Below, in pieces: positions 1 through 9,999 of a stretch of DNA of 64,000 bases. The translations under genes were made by a program, and so were the position numbers. The notes under the pieces were generated by a model. The model worked only from the letters and a program-made list of their open reading frames with translations, did not search any database and had not been told where the DNA came from. Source of the DNA: an uncultured Porphyromonadaceae bacterium (GTDB taxonomy: Bacteria > Bacteroidota > Bacteroidia > Bacteroidales > Muribaculaceae); NCBI GenBank assembly GCA_947175545.1, contig CAMWNI010000002.1:124001-188000 (forward strand). Direction: 5' to 3'. Position 1 is the first letter of the stretch; every line of letters starts with the position of its first letter.

Positions 1-415
1 CGAGAAGGGCCTCCACTCCCAGTCTGTAACTGTCAAGACCGAATCCGGCAATCACTCCGCGACAAACTCCGCTTATCAGCGAACGGTGGCGAATTTCCTC
101 GCGCGCGTGTATGTTAGAAATATGCACTTCGACAACCGGAAGATCAATGGCTGCGATTGCGTCGGCAATTGCCAACGAAGTGTGAGTGTACGCTCCTGCA
201 TTCAGGACAATTCCGGCATAATTGGCCGAGTCGAACCCGACGCTGTGCAATTTATCAATAATCGCACCTTCGTGGTTGCTCTGGAAATACTCAATGCTGT
301 TGGTCGCGCCAAGCGATTCAAGGAACGATTCCATGGTTTCGGAGCCATATATTTCCGGCTCCCGCCTTCCAAGCAGGTTCAGATTCGGCCCGTTAATAAT
401 CAATACTTTTTTCAT
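1..415 (-). CDS. aroQ: 3-dehydroquinate dehydratase, type II (3' end cut by window edge)
   Basis: Dehydrates 3-dehydroquinate to 3-dehydroshikimate in the cytoplasmic shikimate pathway. Reading the minus strand from the ATG at 415 gives 138 codons open to the window edge. Visible motifs are INGPNLNLLGRREPE at the N-terminus (with the tyrosine of the flexible active-site loop just after it, EIYGSE), SNHEGAIID, NAGAYTHTS and EVHISNIHAREEIRH, all hallmarks of the small dodecameric type II enzyme. The family is usually 140-150 residues, so only a few C-terminal residues are missing. It follows the glycosyltransferase-like gene with one base between stop and start, so it is the last visible gene of the metK-trmD operon. 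Confidence 0.93.
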   Translation of the reverse strand, partial: MKKVLIINGPNLNLLGRREPEIYGSETMESFLESLGATNSIEYFQSNHEGAIIDKLHSVGFDSANYAGIVLNAGAYTHTSLAIADAIAAIDLPVVEVHISNIHAREEIRHRSLISGVCRGVIAGFGLDSYRLGVEALL

Positions 416-416
416 G

Positions 417-1133
417 TCAGAGAGATGAAATTCCGTTAATAAGTTCTTCCGGCAAAGTTCCGGAAATAACCGGCAATCCGGCGCGGATTAACTCATGATA
501 GACAACTTTTGACTCCGGATTGGCGGAAGTAATGACGCCGGCACAGCAGCCGTTCATCATTTCATAGACGTCTTCTCGCTCCCCGGTCCACTCAACGCGA
601 CCTCGAAGCCAGGGTGTCTTAGCAAGATTCAACAGCGGACCGACAACCTTAGCCTCTCCCTCGCCAACAACTCTCAGAGTTACTTCAGGCGGAAGAGACT
701 TCATTGCCTCAAGCAGCAGGCGCAGTCCGCAATCGGTCGTGATGTAACCAATCCAAAGCAACTTGTCGCCCTTGTCAACCGGAGGGACCTCCTCCGGCAG
801 GACAATGTCAGCACTGCGGTCAATAATCTCAACAGGGAGTTTTGACAGGCCGACGGCCTGTCTGACTTTCGGAAGGAGCGAAACGGAGTGGACATGCACC
901 GCAGCAGGGCGCACAATCCGCAGCATGCGGCTGAGATTCAGCGCACCGAACATTCCGCTCATGCTAAGCGGCCTGACGTCAGCAATGCCTGCCCGACGGA
1001 GTCGCAACTCTGCGCGCTCGCCGGCCTCTGTCAGAACAATGCCGCCAGAGCGGATTGCAGAGTTAAGCGCGGAAGTGGCGTCGCCACTCCAGCGCTTACC
1101 GGCAAAACAATGGAGGATAGTGTCTGCGCTCAT
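417..1133 (-). CDS. Short glycosyltransferase-like protein (GT4-type fold)
   Basis: 238 residues. The C-terminal half looks like the nucleotide-sugar binding lobe of a GT-B (family 4) glycosyltransferase: a strand reading [20 protein letters not shown], then [12 protein letters not shown], then [19 protein letters not shown], which sits where GT4 enzymes carry the E-x7-E region. The N-terminal lobe is short; family members usually exceed 340 residues. Its start overlaps the trmD stop by 4 bases (ATGA), so translation is probably coupled. The acceptor cannot be inferred. It could be a reduced or degenerate glycosyltransferase used as a binding protein; the fold call is a judgement from pattern, not a search. 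Confidence 0.6.
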   Translation of the reverse strand: MSADTILHCFAGKRWSGDATSALNSAIRSGGIVLTEAGERAELRLRRAGIADVRPLSMSGMFGALNLSRMLRIVRPAAVHVHSVSLLPKVRQAVGLSKLPVEIIDRSADIVLPEEVPPVDKGDKLLWIGYITTDCGLRLLLEAMKSLPPEVTLRVVGEGEAKVVGPLLNLAKTPWLRGRVEWTGEREDVYEMMNGCCAGVITSANPESKVVYHELIRAGLPVISGTLPEELINGISSL

Positions 1134-1804
1134 TTCAACAGGTCAGGCCGAAGGCGTCGGGTGCGTTCAATCGCCATTTCATGACGCCATTCGTCAATCT
1201 TGGCTTCATGGCCGGACAAGAGTATGTCAGGCACTTTCCATCCGTTATAGTCAGCCGGGCGTGTATAGACCGGGGGCGCGAGCAAATTGTCCTGAAATGA
1301 ATCGCTCAGAGCGCTCTGCTCGTCACCAATCACTCCGGGAACCAGTCGAACCATGGCGTCGGCAATCACGACGGCCGGAATCTCGCCGCCGGTCAGAACG
1401 TAATCGCCAATGGAAATTTCCTTGGTGACAAGGTGTTCGCGTATGCGCCAGTCAATACCTTTATAGTGGCCGCATAAAATTATGACATTCTCGAGCAGAG
1501 ACAGCGAATTGGCCATGGGCTGAGTCAGCATCTCTCCGTCTGGCGAAGTGAAAATCACCTCATCATAGTCGCGTTCGGCCTTGAGAGCGGCAATTGCGCG
1601 ATCAACCGGCTCAATCTGCATGACCATTCCCGCTTCGCCTCCAAAAGGATAGTCGTCGACCTTGCGATGCTTATTGGTTGAATAATCCCGAAGGTTGTGG
1701 ACGTGAAACTCAACCAGGCCTTTTGTCTGCGCACGCTTGAGTATGGAGCAGTTCAGAGGCGACTCCAACATCTCGGGCAGTACCGTCAGAATGTCAATTC
1801 GCAT
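1130..1804 (-). CDS. trmD: tRNA (guanine37-N1)-methyltransferase
   Basis: Methylates N1 of G37 next to the anticodon using S-adenosylmethionine, preventing +1 frameshifts. The 224-residue protein starts [17 protein letters not shown] and carries the SPOUT trefoil-knot motifs [19 protein letters not shown] and [12 protein letters not shown], at normal family length. The ATG overlaps the metK stop by one base (TAATG) and its own stop overlaps the next start by four. It is therefore translated directly after the enzyme that makes its methyl donor. In many bacteria trmD sits with rpsP and rplS; here rpsP is 25 kb away. Confidence 0.96.
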   Translation of the reverse strand: MRIDILTVLPEMLESPLNCSILKRAQTKGLVEFHVHNLRDYSTNKHRKVDDYPFGGEAGMVMQIEPVDRAIAALKAERDYDEVIFTSPDGEMLTQPMANSLSLLENVIILCGHYKGIDWRIREHLVTKEISIGDYVLTGGEIPAVVIADAMVRLVPGVIGDEQSALSDSFQDNLLAPPVYTRPADYNGWKVPDILLSGHEAKIDEWRHEMAIERTRRLRPDLLK

Positions 1805-3063
1805 TACTTCAAACCGAAAGAGGCCTTGACGGCGTCAACCATGTCGAGTTTCTCCCATCCGAAAAGCTCGACTTCGACAGTCTTATCACCCATGTAGCGC
1901 GACTTGTAAACTTTCGACACCTTGCGCGGCTGACGGCCGAAGTGGCCGTAAGAGGCCGTTTCGAGATAAATCGGCTTGCGCAGACCGAAACGCTGTTCGA
2001 TTGCATGGGGGGTCATCTTAAACAATTCCTTGACCTTTGCAGAAATCTCAGCGTCAGTCATGTCAACCTTGGCAGTGCCGTAAGTGTTGACGTAGAGGCT
2101 GACCGGCTCGGCAACTCCAATCGCATAGGCCACCTGCACGAGTGCTTCGTCGGCAACACCGGCTGCGACAAGGTTTTTTGCGATATGGCGTGCGGCATAG
2201 GCTGCCGAACGGTCAACCTTCGAGGGGTCTTTGCCCGAGAATGCGCCGCCGCCGTGCGCGCCACGTCCGCCATACGTATCAACGATGATTTTGCGTCCGG
2301 TCAGACCGGTGTCGCCATGCGGACCACCGATAACGAACTTGCCTGTCGGATTAACATGGATATATTCCGGACGGTATAGCGCCTGCACGTCGGCAGGAAG
2401 CTTTGAAAGCACGCGCGGCATCAGAATGGTCTTGACGTCATCTTCGATTTGCTTGCGCATCTCTTCGTCGTCAGCGGCAAATTCATCGTGCTGCGTCGAT
2501 ACTACTACGGTGTGGATCCGGACGGGACGACGCGTTTCGCCATCATACTCAACTGTCACCTGGCTTTTTGAGTCAGGACGCAGGTATGTCATCACCTTTC
2601 CTTCGCGACGAATCTCGCTCAGTTCTTTCAGAATCAGATGAGAAAGCTCGAGGGTCAGCGGCATCAGGTTCTCAGTTTCGTTAACCGCATAGCCGAACAT
2701 CATGCCCTGGTCGCCGGCTCCCTGGTTTTCCGGGTCGTCACGTTCGACTCCGCGGTTAATGTCGCGGCTCTGTTCGTGAATTGCCGACAGCAGTCCGCAT
2801 GATTCGGCCTCAAACTTCAGGTCACTATTGTTATAGCCAATTTCGCTGATAACGTCGCGAACAACCTCGTGCAAGTCAATATAGGCATCGCTCTTGACCT
2901 CGCCGGCAATGACAACCTGACCGGTTGTCACCAGTGTTTCACATGCCACCTTGCTCTCGGGGTCGTAAGCAAGAAAACGGTCAAGAACTGCGTCAGAAAT
3001 CTGGTCGGCAACTTTATCGGGGTGTCCCTCGGAAACCGACTCACTTGTAAACAAATAATTCAT
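1804..3063 (-). CDS. metK: S-adenosylmethionine synthetase
   Basis: Makes S-adenosylmethionine from methionine and ATP. The 419-residue protein has the family signatures [15 protein letters not shown] near the N-terminus, [10 protein letters not shown] in the ATP-binding part and [14 protein letters not shown] in the middle, and is full length. The 87-base gap to the FKBP gene upstream could hold its own promoter, but the best candidate there (CAAATTTG on the minus strand near 3110) lacks the T of the TAnnTTTG box. No SAM riboswitch-like structure is apparent in that gap. It leads a tight unit with trmD, the glycosyltransferase-like gene and aroQ. Confidence 0.97.
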   Translation of the reverse strand: MNYLFTSESVSEGHPDKVADQISDAVLDRFLAYDPESKVACETLVTTGQVVIAGEVKSDAYIDLHEVVRDVISEIGYNNSDLKFEAESCGLLSAIHEQSRDINRGVERDDPENQGAGDQGMMFGYAVNETENLMPLTLELSHLILKELSEIRREGKVMTYLRPDSKSQVTVEYDGETRRPVRIHTVVVSTQHDEFAADDEEMRKQIEDDVKTILMPRVLSKLPADVQALYRPEYIHVNPTGKFVIGGPHGDTGLTGRKIIVDTYGGRGAHGGGAFSGKDPSKVDRSAAYAARHIAKNLVAAGVADEALVQVAYAIGVAEPVSLYVNTYGTAKVDMTDAEISAKVKELFKMTPHAIEQRFGLRKPIYLETASYGHFGRQPRKVSKVYKSRYMGDKTVEVELFGWEKLDMVDAVKASFGLK

Positions 3064-3150
3064 AAGCTTAAAATTTTAGCATTTTTTATTATGGTGGTTG
3101 CAAGCAGACAAATTTGTCCACCTTTCTTTACAAAAGAACTCTTGCCTACA

Positions 3151-3678
3151 CTACTTTATCTCATAAGCGGGAATGTCGCGCAGCTCCATTTCGAAGCGAA
3201 GCACTGAGTAAGGCAGGATTTTGCCGACTGACGATGATCCGTAGGCTGCCTCGTAAGGTACAAGAACCTCAACCCGGTCGCCGACTCTCATCTGCTCCAT
3301 CGCAATTACCCATCCGGCAATCAGACCGGTCAGCTTCAGCGTTGCAATACTGTCAGTCTGCAAATATGATGAATCAAACGGTGTTCCGTCATAGAGCCAG
3401 CCCTTGTATTTTACGTCGACAGTCGAAGTATAGAGCGGCGTCAGATTGCCTTCGGTCTTGCTGCGGTCGTTCAGCCAACGCATGTTGACACTGATGTCCT
3501 GATTCCAGGCCGGAACAACCTTCTGGTATTTTCCGGAAACAACCTGCTCGCTGAGCCAACTGTCGTTGGCGTTACGCCAGTCCTCATAGTCGTTCCAAAG
3601 CTTCTCCTCCTCGCTCAGGCAGGAGGAGAACGCCGGGAGGAGTAAGGCTCCCAAAAGGAATGTGAGAGTTTTCTTCAT
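3151..3678 (-). CDS. FKBP-type peptidyl-prolyl isomerase lipoprotein
   Basis: 175 residues with a lipoprotein signal: a hydrophobic stretch ending PAFSSC, placing the lipidated cysteine at residue 20. The C-terminal half is an FKBP fold, recognised by DGTPFDSSY, GWVIAMEQMRVGDRVEVLVP, then YGSSSVGKILPYSVLRFEME. It should accelerate proline isomerisation in proteins of the periplasm or outer membrane. The middle segment, about residues 30-95, is unrecognised. It lies 10 bases after lemA and is probably the end of the glyS-lemA transcript. Confidence 0.88.
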   Translation of the reverse strand: MKKTLTFLLGALLLPAFSSCLSEEEKLWNDYEDWRNANDSWLSEQVVSGKYQKVVPAWNQDISVNMRWLNDRSKTEGNLTPLYTSTVDVKYKGWLYDGTPFDSSYLQTDSIATLKLTGLIAGWVIAMEQMRVGDRVEVLVPYEAAYGSSSVGKILPYSVLRFEMELRDIPAYEIK

Positions 3679-3688
3679 CAGTCAAAGT

Positions 3689-4282
3689 TCAAAATTTAAC
3701 AGTCGGAGCTACGTCCGAGCCTTCTGCCGCGCTGAAATAGGGCTTCTTCTGAAAGCCGAAGAATCCGGCAAAAATATTGTTCGGGAACAGAGCAATCTGA
3801 GTGTTATATTTTTTTGCCACTTCATTATAGTCGCGACGAGCAAGCTGAATCCGGTTTTCCGTGCCGGCATACTCGTCCTGGAACTTCATGAAATTCTCGT
3901 TGGCCTTCAGGTCCGGATAAGATTCGGAAACAGCAAGCAGCGACTTCATTGCTCCGGAGAGCTGATTCTGAGCCTGGTTGAATTTCTGAAGGTTTTCCTC
4001 AGTCAGGTCATCAACCGAAAGGTTTATCGAACCGGCTTTGGCACGGGCCTCGGTGACAGCCTGGAGGGTGTTGCTTTCGTGGGCGGCATAGCCCTTGACC
4101 GTTTCAACAAGGTTGGGAATCAGGTCAGCACGGCGCTGATATTGGGTTTCGACCATGCTCCATGCGTTTTCAACCTCGTTCTGCATGGTAACCATCGAGT
4201 TGTACTTGCTGCATCCGGTTCCGCACAGAAGCAGAACCAGAGCGAGAATTACAACGCCGACAATACATCCGATTTTTTTCAT
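3689..4282 (-). CDS. lemA: LemA family protein
   Basis: 197 residues. Residues 5-23 form one hydrophobic segment ending GTGCSKYN, so the protein is either a membrane-anchored LemA or a lipoprotein with Cys24. The following helical domain has the family signature ENAWSMVETQYQRRADLIPN, then LVETVKGYAAHE and QNQLSGAMKSLLAVSESYP, and ends with FAGFFGFQKKPYF, typical of LemA. The role of LemA proteins in bacteria is not settled. It starts 4 bases after the glyS stop and precedes an FKBP lipoprotein, which fits an envelope-associated role but does not prove one. Confidence 0.92.
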   Translation of the reverse strand: MKKIGCIVGVVILALVLLLCGTGCSKYNSMVTMQNEVENAWSMVETQYQRRADLIPNLVETVKGYAAHESNTLQAVTEARAKAGSINLSVDDLTEENLQKFNQAQNQLSGAMKSLLAVSESYPDLKANENFMKFQDEYAGTENRIQLARRDYNEVAKKYNTQIALFPNNIFAGFFGFQKKPYFSAAEGSDVAPTVKF

Positions 4283-4286
4283 CTTT

Positions 4287-5831
4287 TTATTTAAGTTTAC
4301 GCAGCAAAGAGTTGATGCTAACGTTGTTGTGAATCAGTTTGTGGAGATCGGCAATGCTAACGCGGGTCTGCTCCATTGAGTCGCGCTCGCGAAGGGTGAC
4401 GGTGTTGTCTTCGAGAGTCTGATGGTCAACGGTGATGCAGAACGGGGTGCCGATTGCGTCCTGACGGCGGTAACGCTTGCCGATTGAGTCTTTTTCGTCA
4501 TAGTGAGTCGAGAAATCGAACTTCAGGTCATCGACGATTTCGCGGGCCTTGTCAGGCAGACCGTCTTTCTTGACCAATGGCATCACTGCACACTTCACAG
4601 GCGCCAGAGGAGCAGGCAGGTGAAGCACCACGCGTTTGTCGCCGCCTTCGAGCTGCTGCTCCTCGTAGCTTGAGCAGAGTACGGAAAGGAACATGCGGTC
4701 AACGCCGATCGAGGTCTCAATCACGTAAGGCACATAGCTCTCGTTGAGTTCGGGGTCGAAATACTTAATGTTCTTGCCTGAGAACTTCTCGTGCTGGCTG
4801 AGGTCAAAGTTGGTGCGGCTGTGGATGCCCTCTACTTCCTTGAAGCCAAACGGCATGCGGAATTCAATGTCGGTTGCGGCATTGGCGTAGTGAGCCAGCT
4901 TTTCGTGGTCGTGGTAACGGTATTTATCGTCGCCGAGACCAAGGGCCTTGTGCCACTTCAGGCGGAATTCTTTCCAAGTCTGGAACCACTGGAGTTCAGT
5001 GCCGGGGCGTACGAAGAACTGCATCTCCATCTGCTCGAACTCACGCATGCGGAAAATGAACTGACGGGCAACAATCTCGTTGCGGAACGCCTTGCCGATC
5101 TGGGCAATGCCGAACGGCACGCGCATACGACCGGTTTTCTGCACATTGAGAAAGTTGACAAAAATGCCCTGGGCAGTTTCCGGACGGAGATAAACGGACA
5201 TGGCTCCGTCTGCCGTTGAACCCATCTCGGTACGGAACATCAGGTTGAACTGACGGACTTCGGTCCAGTTGCGGGTGCCTGAAATCGGGCAGACAATCTC
5301 GCGGTCAATAATAATCTGGCGGAGTTCCTCAAGGTTGCTGTCATTCATGGCCTGACTGAAACGCTCGTGAAGGGCGTCACGTTCGGCCTTGATTTCGCGG
5401 ATACGCGGATTGGTTTCGCGGAAAAGGGCTTCGTCAAACGATTCGCCGAAGCGCTTGCGGGCCTTGGCCACTTCCTTTTCGATTTTGTCGTCGAGCTTCG
5501 CAATGTCCTCTTCAATCAGGACATCGGCGCGATAGCGCTTCTTGCTGTCACGATTGTCAATCAGGGGATCATTGAACGCGTCAACATGGCCCGATGCTTT
5601 CCAGATTGTCGGATGCATGAAGATTGCCGAGTCAATGCCGACAATGTTTTCGTGGAGCAGGGTCATTGCGTCCCACCAGTATCTTTTAATATTGTTTTTC
5701 AGTTCAACGCCGTTCTGACCATAGTCATAGACTGCGGAAAGGCCGTCATATATTTCACTTGAGGGGAACACGAAACCGTATTCCTTAGCGTGCGAAACGA
5801 TTTTCTTGAACACGTCGTCTTGTTGTGCCAT
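4287..5831 (-). CDS. glyS: Glycyl-tRNA synthetase (dimeric type)
   Basis: Charges tRNA-Gly. The single 514-residue chain is the alpha2 eukaryote/archaeal-like type, not the alpha2beta2 GlyQS form. Class II signatures are clear: FNLMFRTEMG, YLRPETAQGIFVNF, GIAQIGKAFRNEI, FEQMEMQFFV, and the motif 3 stretch SIGVDRMFLSVL, followed by the C-terminal anticodon-binding domain. A Bacteroidetes promoter lies 45-77 bases upstream. It heads a unit with lemA and the FKBP lipoprotein. Confidence 0.96.
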   Translation of the reverse strand: MAQQDDVFKKIVSHAKEYGFVFPSSEIYDGLSAVYDYGQNGVELKNNIKRYWWDAMTLLHENIVGIDSAIFMHPTIWKASGHVDAFNDPLIDNRDSKKRYRADVLIEEDIAKLDDKIEKEVAKARKRFGESFDEALFRETNPRIREIKAERDALHERFSQAMNDSNLEELRQIIIDREIVCPISGTRNWTEVRQFNLMFRTEMGSTADGAMSVYLRPETAQGIFVNFLNVQKTGRMRVPFGIAQIGKAFRNEIVARQFIFRMREFEQMEMQFFVRPGTELQWFQTWKEFRLKWHKALGLGDDKYRYHDHEKLAHYANAATDIEFRMPFGFKEVEGIHSRTNFDLSQHEKFSGKNIKYFDPELNESYVPYVIETSIGVDRMFLSVLCSSYEEQQLEGGDKRVVLHLPAPLAPVKCAVMPLVKKDGLPDKAREIVDDLKFDFSTHYDEKDSIGKRYRRQDAIGTPFCITVDHQTLEDNTVTLRERDSMEQTRVSIADLHKLIHNNVSINSLLRKLK

Positions 5832-5875
5832 AAGAAGATTGGTAGATGGTTTTAATTCATTATTAATCTAAGGTG

Positions 5876-5908
5876 CAAATTTACGCATAATTCCTCAAAC
5901 AGACACAA
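5876..5908 (-). promoter_or_regulatory. Promoter of glyS-lemA-FKBP unit
   Basis: On the minus strand TTGTG (5908-5904) is followed after 20 bases by TAAATTTG (5883-5876), matching the Bacteroidetes -33/-7 pattern. It points to glyS with a leader of about 40 bases. Confidence 0.7.
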
Positions 5909-5954
5909 CATTGGCGAAAAAATTTCTTCAAACGTTAAATTTCATCCGGAAATC

Positions 5955-5985
5955 TTTGTCCTTCGGCCAAAAATGGTTAACTTTG
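5955..5985 (+). promoter_or_regulatory. Promoter of sdhCAB
   Basis: TTTG (5955-5958), 19 bases, TAACTTTG (5978-5985): a near-perfect Bacteroidetes housekeeping promoter. It is divergent from the glyS promoter and gives sdhC a leader of about 60 bases. Confidence 0.85.
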
Positions 5986-6048
5986 CGGATAAATTTAATC
6001 AAAATTCACTAACTTAATCATCACAAACCAACCCCAACATTCTCTACC

Positions 6049-7059
6049 ATGTGGTTATTTAACTCATCCATAGGCAGGAAATTCGTAATGGCTCTGACCG
6101 GAATTTGCCTTGTCTTGTTTGTTACGTTTCACGTGTTGATGAATGCAGTGGCAATCTGCTGCCCGGTGGCATATAATAAGGTATGCCTTGCCCTGGGAGC
6201 GAACTGGTATGCCCTCGTCGCCTCCATGGGCCTGGGCCTGCTGTTCATTGTCCACATCATCTACGCGTTAGTCCTCACCGTCCAGAACCGCAAGGCCCGC
6301 GGCAACGACCGTTACGCAGTCAGCGCCCGCCCCAAGTCGGTTGAATGGTCATCGCAGAACATGCTGGTTCTCGGCATCGTGGTTCTCGCCTTCCTGGGCG
6401 TTCACATCGTGCAGTTCTGGGCCCGCATGCAGGCTCAGGAAGTCATGGGTTCGCTCTACACTTATGAGGGCGTGCAGATTCCTGCCGCAGCCGGCTCTCT
6501 CTTCCTGCAGATTGCCTTCCAGAGCTGGTGGACTCCGGTTGTCTACATCATCGGCTTCGCCGCCCTTTGGTTCCACATGAACCACGGATTCTGGTCAATG
6601 TGGCAGAGCTGCGGCTGGGACAACCAGGTATGGCTTCCCCGCTGGAAGAAAATCGCCTGCTGGTGGGTGACCATCGTGATTGGTCTCTTCACTATCCAGG
6701 CAATTGTCTTCACTGTCCGCGCCAACCAGAACTACTATCTGACTGACAGCGCACTGATGAACCAGTATCAGGAAATGTTCGACGAACACTTCGAAGTGGT
6801 TTCCGAACCCCTCACCTCTGAGATGAAAGACATCCAGCGTCAGGCCCAGCAGCTTCAGAACAGCGGCGACATGTTCACCAACCAGATTGAGATGCAGAAA
6901 CTCAACGAACGTTTCATGGAAATCCGCTCACAGCTGGAGCAGATGTATGCCGAACATAACGACAACATCACCCGCCTGATGGACCTTGCCAACGCAAAGG
7001 AGACCGCAGCAGCCCCTGCTGAAGCAGCAGCTCCCGCTCTTGAACCCACTGAAGAATAA
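6049..7059 (+). CDS. sdhC: Succinate dehydrogenase/fumarate reductase cytochrome b subunit with extra C-terminal tail
   Basis: Membrane anchor of the quinone-linked fumarate reductase/succinate dehydrogenase. Residues 1-236 contain the five expected membrane helices, with histidines in [20 protein letters not shown] and [10 protein letters not shown] that fit haem ligation in the Wolinella-like di-haem type. Residues 237-336 are an added soluble tail: about 75 charged, glutamine-rich helical residues (for example [20 protein letters not shown]), then an Ala/Pro/Glu-rich end. Members I know from Bacteroidetes stop at about 230 residues, so the tail is unusual. The ATG at 6049 is the only start upstream of the first helix. 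sdhA follows after 23 bases. Confidence 0.93.
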   Translation: MWLFNSSIGRKFVMALTGICLVLFVTFHVLMNAVAICCPVAYNKVCLALGANWYALVASMGLGLLFIVHIIYALVLTVQNRKARGNDRYAVSARPKSVEWSSQNMLVLGIVVLAFLGVHIVQFWARMQAQEVMGSLYTYEGVQIPAAAGSLFLQIAFQSWWTPVVYIIGFAALWFHMNHGFWSMWQSCGWDNQVWLPRWKKIACWWVTIVIGLFTIQAIVFTVRANQNYYLTDSALMNQYQEMFDEHFEVVSEPLTSEMKDIQRQAQQLQNSGDMFTNQIEMQKLNERFMEIRSQLEQMYAEHNDNITRLMDLANAKETAAAPAEAAAPALEPTEE

Positions 7060-7082
7060 TCAACCCACTTGATTCAACAGAT

Positions 7083-9095
7083 ATGGAACTTATTAAAACC
7101 GCAGACGGCCTGGTAATCCCTGCCGCCGATTCAAAAATCCCCGAAGGTCCTGTTGCTGAAAAGTGGACCAACTATAAGGACCATCAGAAGCTGGTCAACC
7201 CCGCCAACAAGCGCAAACTGACCGTAATCGTGGTCGGCACCGGCCTTGCAGGCGCCTCAGCCGCCTCAACTCTTGGCGAACTCGGCTTCAACGTCCTTAA
7301 CTTCTGCATTCAGGACTCGCCCCGCCGCGCGCACTCAATTGCCGCACAGGGCGGTATCAACGCCGCTAAGAACTATCAGAACGACGGTGACTCGGTTTAC
7401 CGTCTGTTCTACGACACCGTCAAGGGCGGCGACTACCGCGCCCGTGAGGCTAACGTTTACCGTCTGGCCGAAGTGTCGAACAACATTATTGACCAGTGCG
7501 TAGCACAGTGCGTACCCTTCGCCCGCGAATATGGCGGCCTGCTTGCCAACCGCTCGTTCGGCGGCGCTCAGGTAAGCCGTACGTTCTACGCCAAGGGCCA
7601 GACCGGCCAGCAGCTCCTTCTCGGCGCCTACTCTTCTCTGAACCGCCAGATTGAACTCGGCAAGGTCAAGAGCTTCAACCGCTACGAAATGCACGACGTC
7701 GTTATGGTTGACGGTCGCGCACGCGGCATCATCGCCAAGAACCTCGTGACCGGCGAGTTCGAGCGTTTCTCGGCCCATGCAGTTGTTCTTGCAACCGGCG
7801 GCTACGGCAACACCTACTTCCTCAGCACCAACGCCATGAGCTGCAACTGCTCGGCAGCAGTCGCAGCTTACCGCAAGGGCGCATATTTCGCTAACCCCGC
7901 GTTCGTTCAGATTCACCCGACCTGTATTCCCGTTCACGGTGACAAGCAGTCAAAGCTGACCCTGATGTCCGAGTCGCTCCGCAACGACGGCCGCATCTGG
8001 GTTCCCAAAGACCTCGAAACCGCCAAGAAACTCCAGAAGGGCGAAATCAAGGGCAGCGATGTCCCCGAAGAAGAACGCGACTACTATCTGGAGCGCCGCT
8101 ACCCGGCCTTCGGTAACCTCGTTCCGCGTGACGTTGCTTCCCGCGCAGCCAAGGAGCGTTGCGACAAGGGCTTCGGCGTGAACAATACCGGCCTGGCCGT
8201 CTTCCTCGACTTCTCAGAGGCCATCAACCGCCTGGGCATTGACACCGTGCGCCAGCGCTACGGCAACCTCTTTGACATGTATGAGGAAATCACCGACGTT
8301 AACCCCGGCGAACTCGGCAACAAGATCGGCGATACCTGCTACTACAACCCGATGATGATTTTCCCCGCCATCCACTACACGATGGGCGGTCTCTGGGTTG
8401 ACTACGAACTTCAGACCTCTCTGAAAGGACTCTACGCAATCGGCGAATGTAACTTCTCGGACCACGGCGCAAACCGTCTTGGCGCATCGGCCCTCATGCA
8501 GGGTCTGGCCGACGGCTACTTCGTACTCCCCTACACTATCCAGAACTACCTGAGCGACCAGATTTCGGTTCCCTGCCCCTCTACCTCGCTTCCCGAGTTT
8601 GACGAAGCTGAAAAGCAGTGCCGTGCGCGTCAGCAGCAGCTTCTTGACATCCAGGGCAACCACTCCGTTGACTCAATCCATAAGGAACTGGGCCACATCA
8701 TGTGGGAATACGTCGGCATGGCCCGCACCAAGGAGAGCCTCGAAACGGCCCTTGCAAAGCTCAAGGAAATCCGCAAGACCTTCGAAACGGACCTTTACGT
8801 TCCCGGCTCGGCCGAGGGCTACAACAACGAGCTTGACAAGGCATTCCGCCTGCGCGACTTCATCACCATGGGCGAGCTGATTGCTTACGACGCACTGAAC
8901 CGTAACGAATCGTGCGGCGGCCACTTCCGCGAAGAATATCAGACCGAGGAAGGCGAGGCAAAGCGCGACGACGAAAACTACTTCTACGTAGCATGCTGGG
9001 ACTACCAGGGCAACGACAACACCGCCCCCGCGCTCATCAAGGAGCCGCTCCAGTATGAAGCAATCAAGGTTCAGACCCGTAACTATAAGTCGTAA
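7083..9095 (+). CDS. sdhA: Succinate dehydrogenase/fumarate reductase flavoprotein subunit
   Basis: Catalytic subunit interconverting succinate and fumarate at a covalent FAD. The 670-residue protein shows the dinucleotide-binding site [20 protein letters not shown], the FAD-attachment region [15 protein letters not shown], the catalytic region [11 protein letters not shown] and the [17 protein letters not shown] signature. Length fits the Bacteroidetes/epsilon-type subunit. In a fermentative gut Bacteroidales the physiological direction is expected to be fumarate reduction by menaquinol, giving succinate; that is inference from lineage. It lies between sdhC and sdhB in one operon. Confidence 0.97.
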   Translation: MELIKTADGLVIPAADSKIPEGPVAEKWTNYKDHQKLVNPANKRKLTVIVVGTGLAGASAASTLGELGFNVLNFCIQDSPRRAHSIAAQGGINAAKNYQNDGDSVYRLFYDTVKGGDYRAREANVYRLAEVSNNIIDQCVAQCVPFAREYGGLLANRSFGGAQVSRTFYAKGQTGQQLLLGAYSSLNRQIELGKVKSFNRYEMHDVVMVDGRARGIIAKNLVTGEFERFSAHAVVLATGGYGNTYFLSTNAMSCNCSAAVAAYRKGAYFANPAFVQIHPTCIPVHGDKQSKLTLMSESLRNDGRIWVPKDLETAKKLQKGEIKGSDVPEEERDYYLERRYPAFGNLVPRDVASRAAKERCDKGFGVNNTGLAVFLDFSEAINRLGIDTVRQRYGNLFDMYEEITDVNPGELGNKIGDTCYYNPMMIFPAIHYTMGGLWVDYELQTSLKGLYAIGECNFSDHGANRLGASALMQGLADGYFVLPYTIQNYLSDQISVPCPSTSLPEFDEAEKQCRARQQQLLDIQGNHSVDSIHKELGHIMWEYVGMARTKESLETALAKLKEIRKTFETDLYVPGSAEGYNNELDKAFRLRDFITMGELIAYDALNRNESCGGHFREEYQTEEGEAKRDDENYFYVACWDYQGNDNTAPALIKEPLQYEAIKVQTRNYKS

Positions 9096-9131
9096 AATCA
9101 GAACTTCACCACATAAAAAAAGTCAACGAAT

Positions 9132-9881
9132 ATGTCAAAAATGACCGTTACCCTCCGGGTTTGGCGTCAGGCCGGCCCGAAAGCCCAGGGAGAGTTCAAG
9201 AACTACACGGTGGAGACCGATACCGACACCTCATTCCTTGAAACCCTCGATATCCTCAACGAGCAGCTCGTTGAGAAGAAAGAAGAACCCATCGCGTTTG
9301 ACAGCGACTGTCGCGAAGGCATCTGCGGCATGTGTTCACTCTACATCAACGGACACCCGCACGGTCCTGCAACCGGCGCCACTACCTGTCAGCTCTACAT
9401 GCGTCGCTTCAAAGACGGCGAAACCATCACTGTCGAGCCTTGGCGCTCGGCTGCCTTCCCTGTAATCAAAGACCTTATCGTTGACCGCAACGCCTTCGAT
9501 AAGATTCAGCAGGCGGGCGGTTACGTTTCGTTCAACTGCGGCGGCGCGCAGGACGCCAACGACCTGCCCATCTCGAAAGTTGCAGCCGACATGGCCATGG
9601 ACTCGGCAACCTGCATTGGTTGCGGCGCTTGTGTCGCAGCATGCAAGAACGGCTCGGCCATGCTCTTTGTCTCAGCCAAGGTCAGCCAGTTCGCTCTGCT
9701 GCCCCAGGGCCAGGTTGAACGCGCACGTCGCGCACGCAAGATGGTTGCGAAAATGGATGAACTCGGCTTCGGTAACTGCACCAACACCGGTGCCTGCTCC
9801 GCTGAATGTCCGAAGAACATCTCACTGAGCAACATTGCACGCCTCAACCGCGAATTTATCGCCGCAAAGTGCGCTGAATAA
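9132..9881 (+). CDS. sdhB: Succinate dehydrogenase/fumarate reductase iron-sulfur subunit
   Basis: Carries electrons between the flavoprotein and the cytochrome b. In the 249 residues all cluster ligands are visible: Cys60, 65, 68 and 86 for the plant-type [2Fe-2S]; Cys161, 164, 167 and 171 ([11 protein letters not shown]) for a [4Fe-4S]; and Cys216, 222 and 226 for the third cluster. It starts 36 bases after sdhA and is followed at once by an intrinsic terminator, so it ends the operon. Confidence 0.97.
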   Translation: MSKMTVTLRVWRQAGPKAQGEFKNYTVETDTDTSFLETLDILNEQLVEKKEEPIAFDSDCREGICGMCSLYINGHPHGPATGATTCQLYMRRFKDGETITVEPWRSAAFPVIKDLIVDRNAFDKIQQAGGYVSFNCGGAQDANDLPISKVAADMAMDSATCIGCGACVAACKNGSAMLFVSAKVSQFALLPQGQVERARRARKMVAKMDELGFGNCTNTGACSAECPKNISLSNIARLNREFIAAKCAE

Positions 9882-9903
9882 CAAATCCGCCGAATCTCTC
9901 AAA

Positions 9904-9938
9904 AAAAGCGGGCAATCCTCACGGATTTGCCCGCTTTT
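9904..9938 (+). terminator. Intrinsic terminator after sdhB
   Basis: AGCGGGCAA and TTGCCCGCT form a 9-base-pair stem, extended inward by TCC/GGA with one bulge around a TCAC loop, flanked by A and T runs. It lies 23 bases after the sdhB stop and just before the ftsY promoter. Confidence 0.85.
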
Positions 9939-9940
9939 CG

Positions 9941-9972
9941 TTTGCGCGAATGGCGGAAAACGCGTAAATTTG
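9941..9972 (+). promoter_or_regulatory. Promoter of ftsY-rimO unit
   Basis: TTTG (9941-9944), 20 bases, TAAATTTG (9965-9972), ending 27 bases before the ftsY ATG. The -33 box abuts the sdhB terminator. Confidence 0.8.
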
Positions 9973-9999
9973 CACTATTATTACACATAACTCTATTCT

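Noticed and set aside
3064..3150. SAM riboswitch or clear promoter before metK
   Set aside because: No multi-helix fold is apparent, and CAAATTTG lacks the T of TAnnTTTG with no -33 partner.
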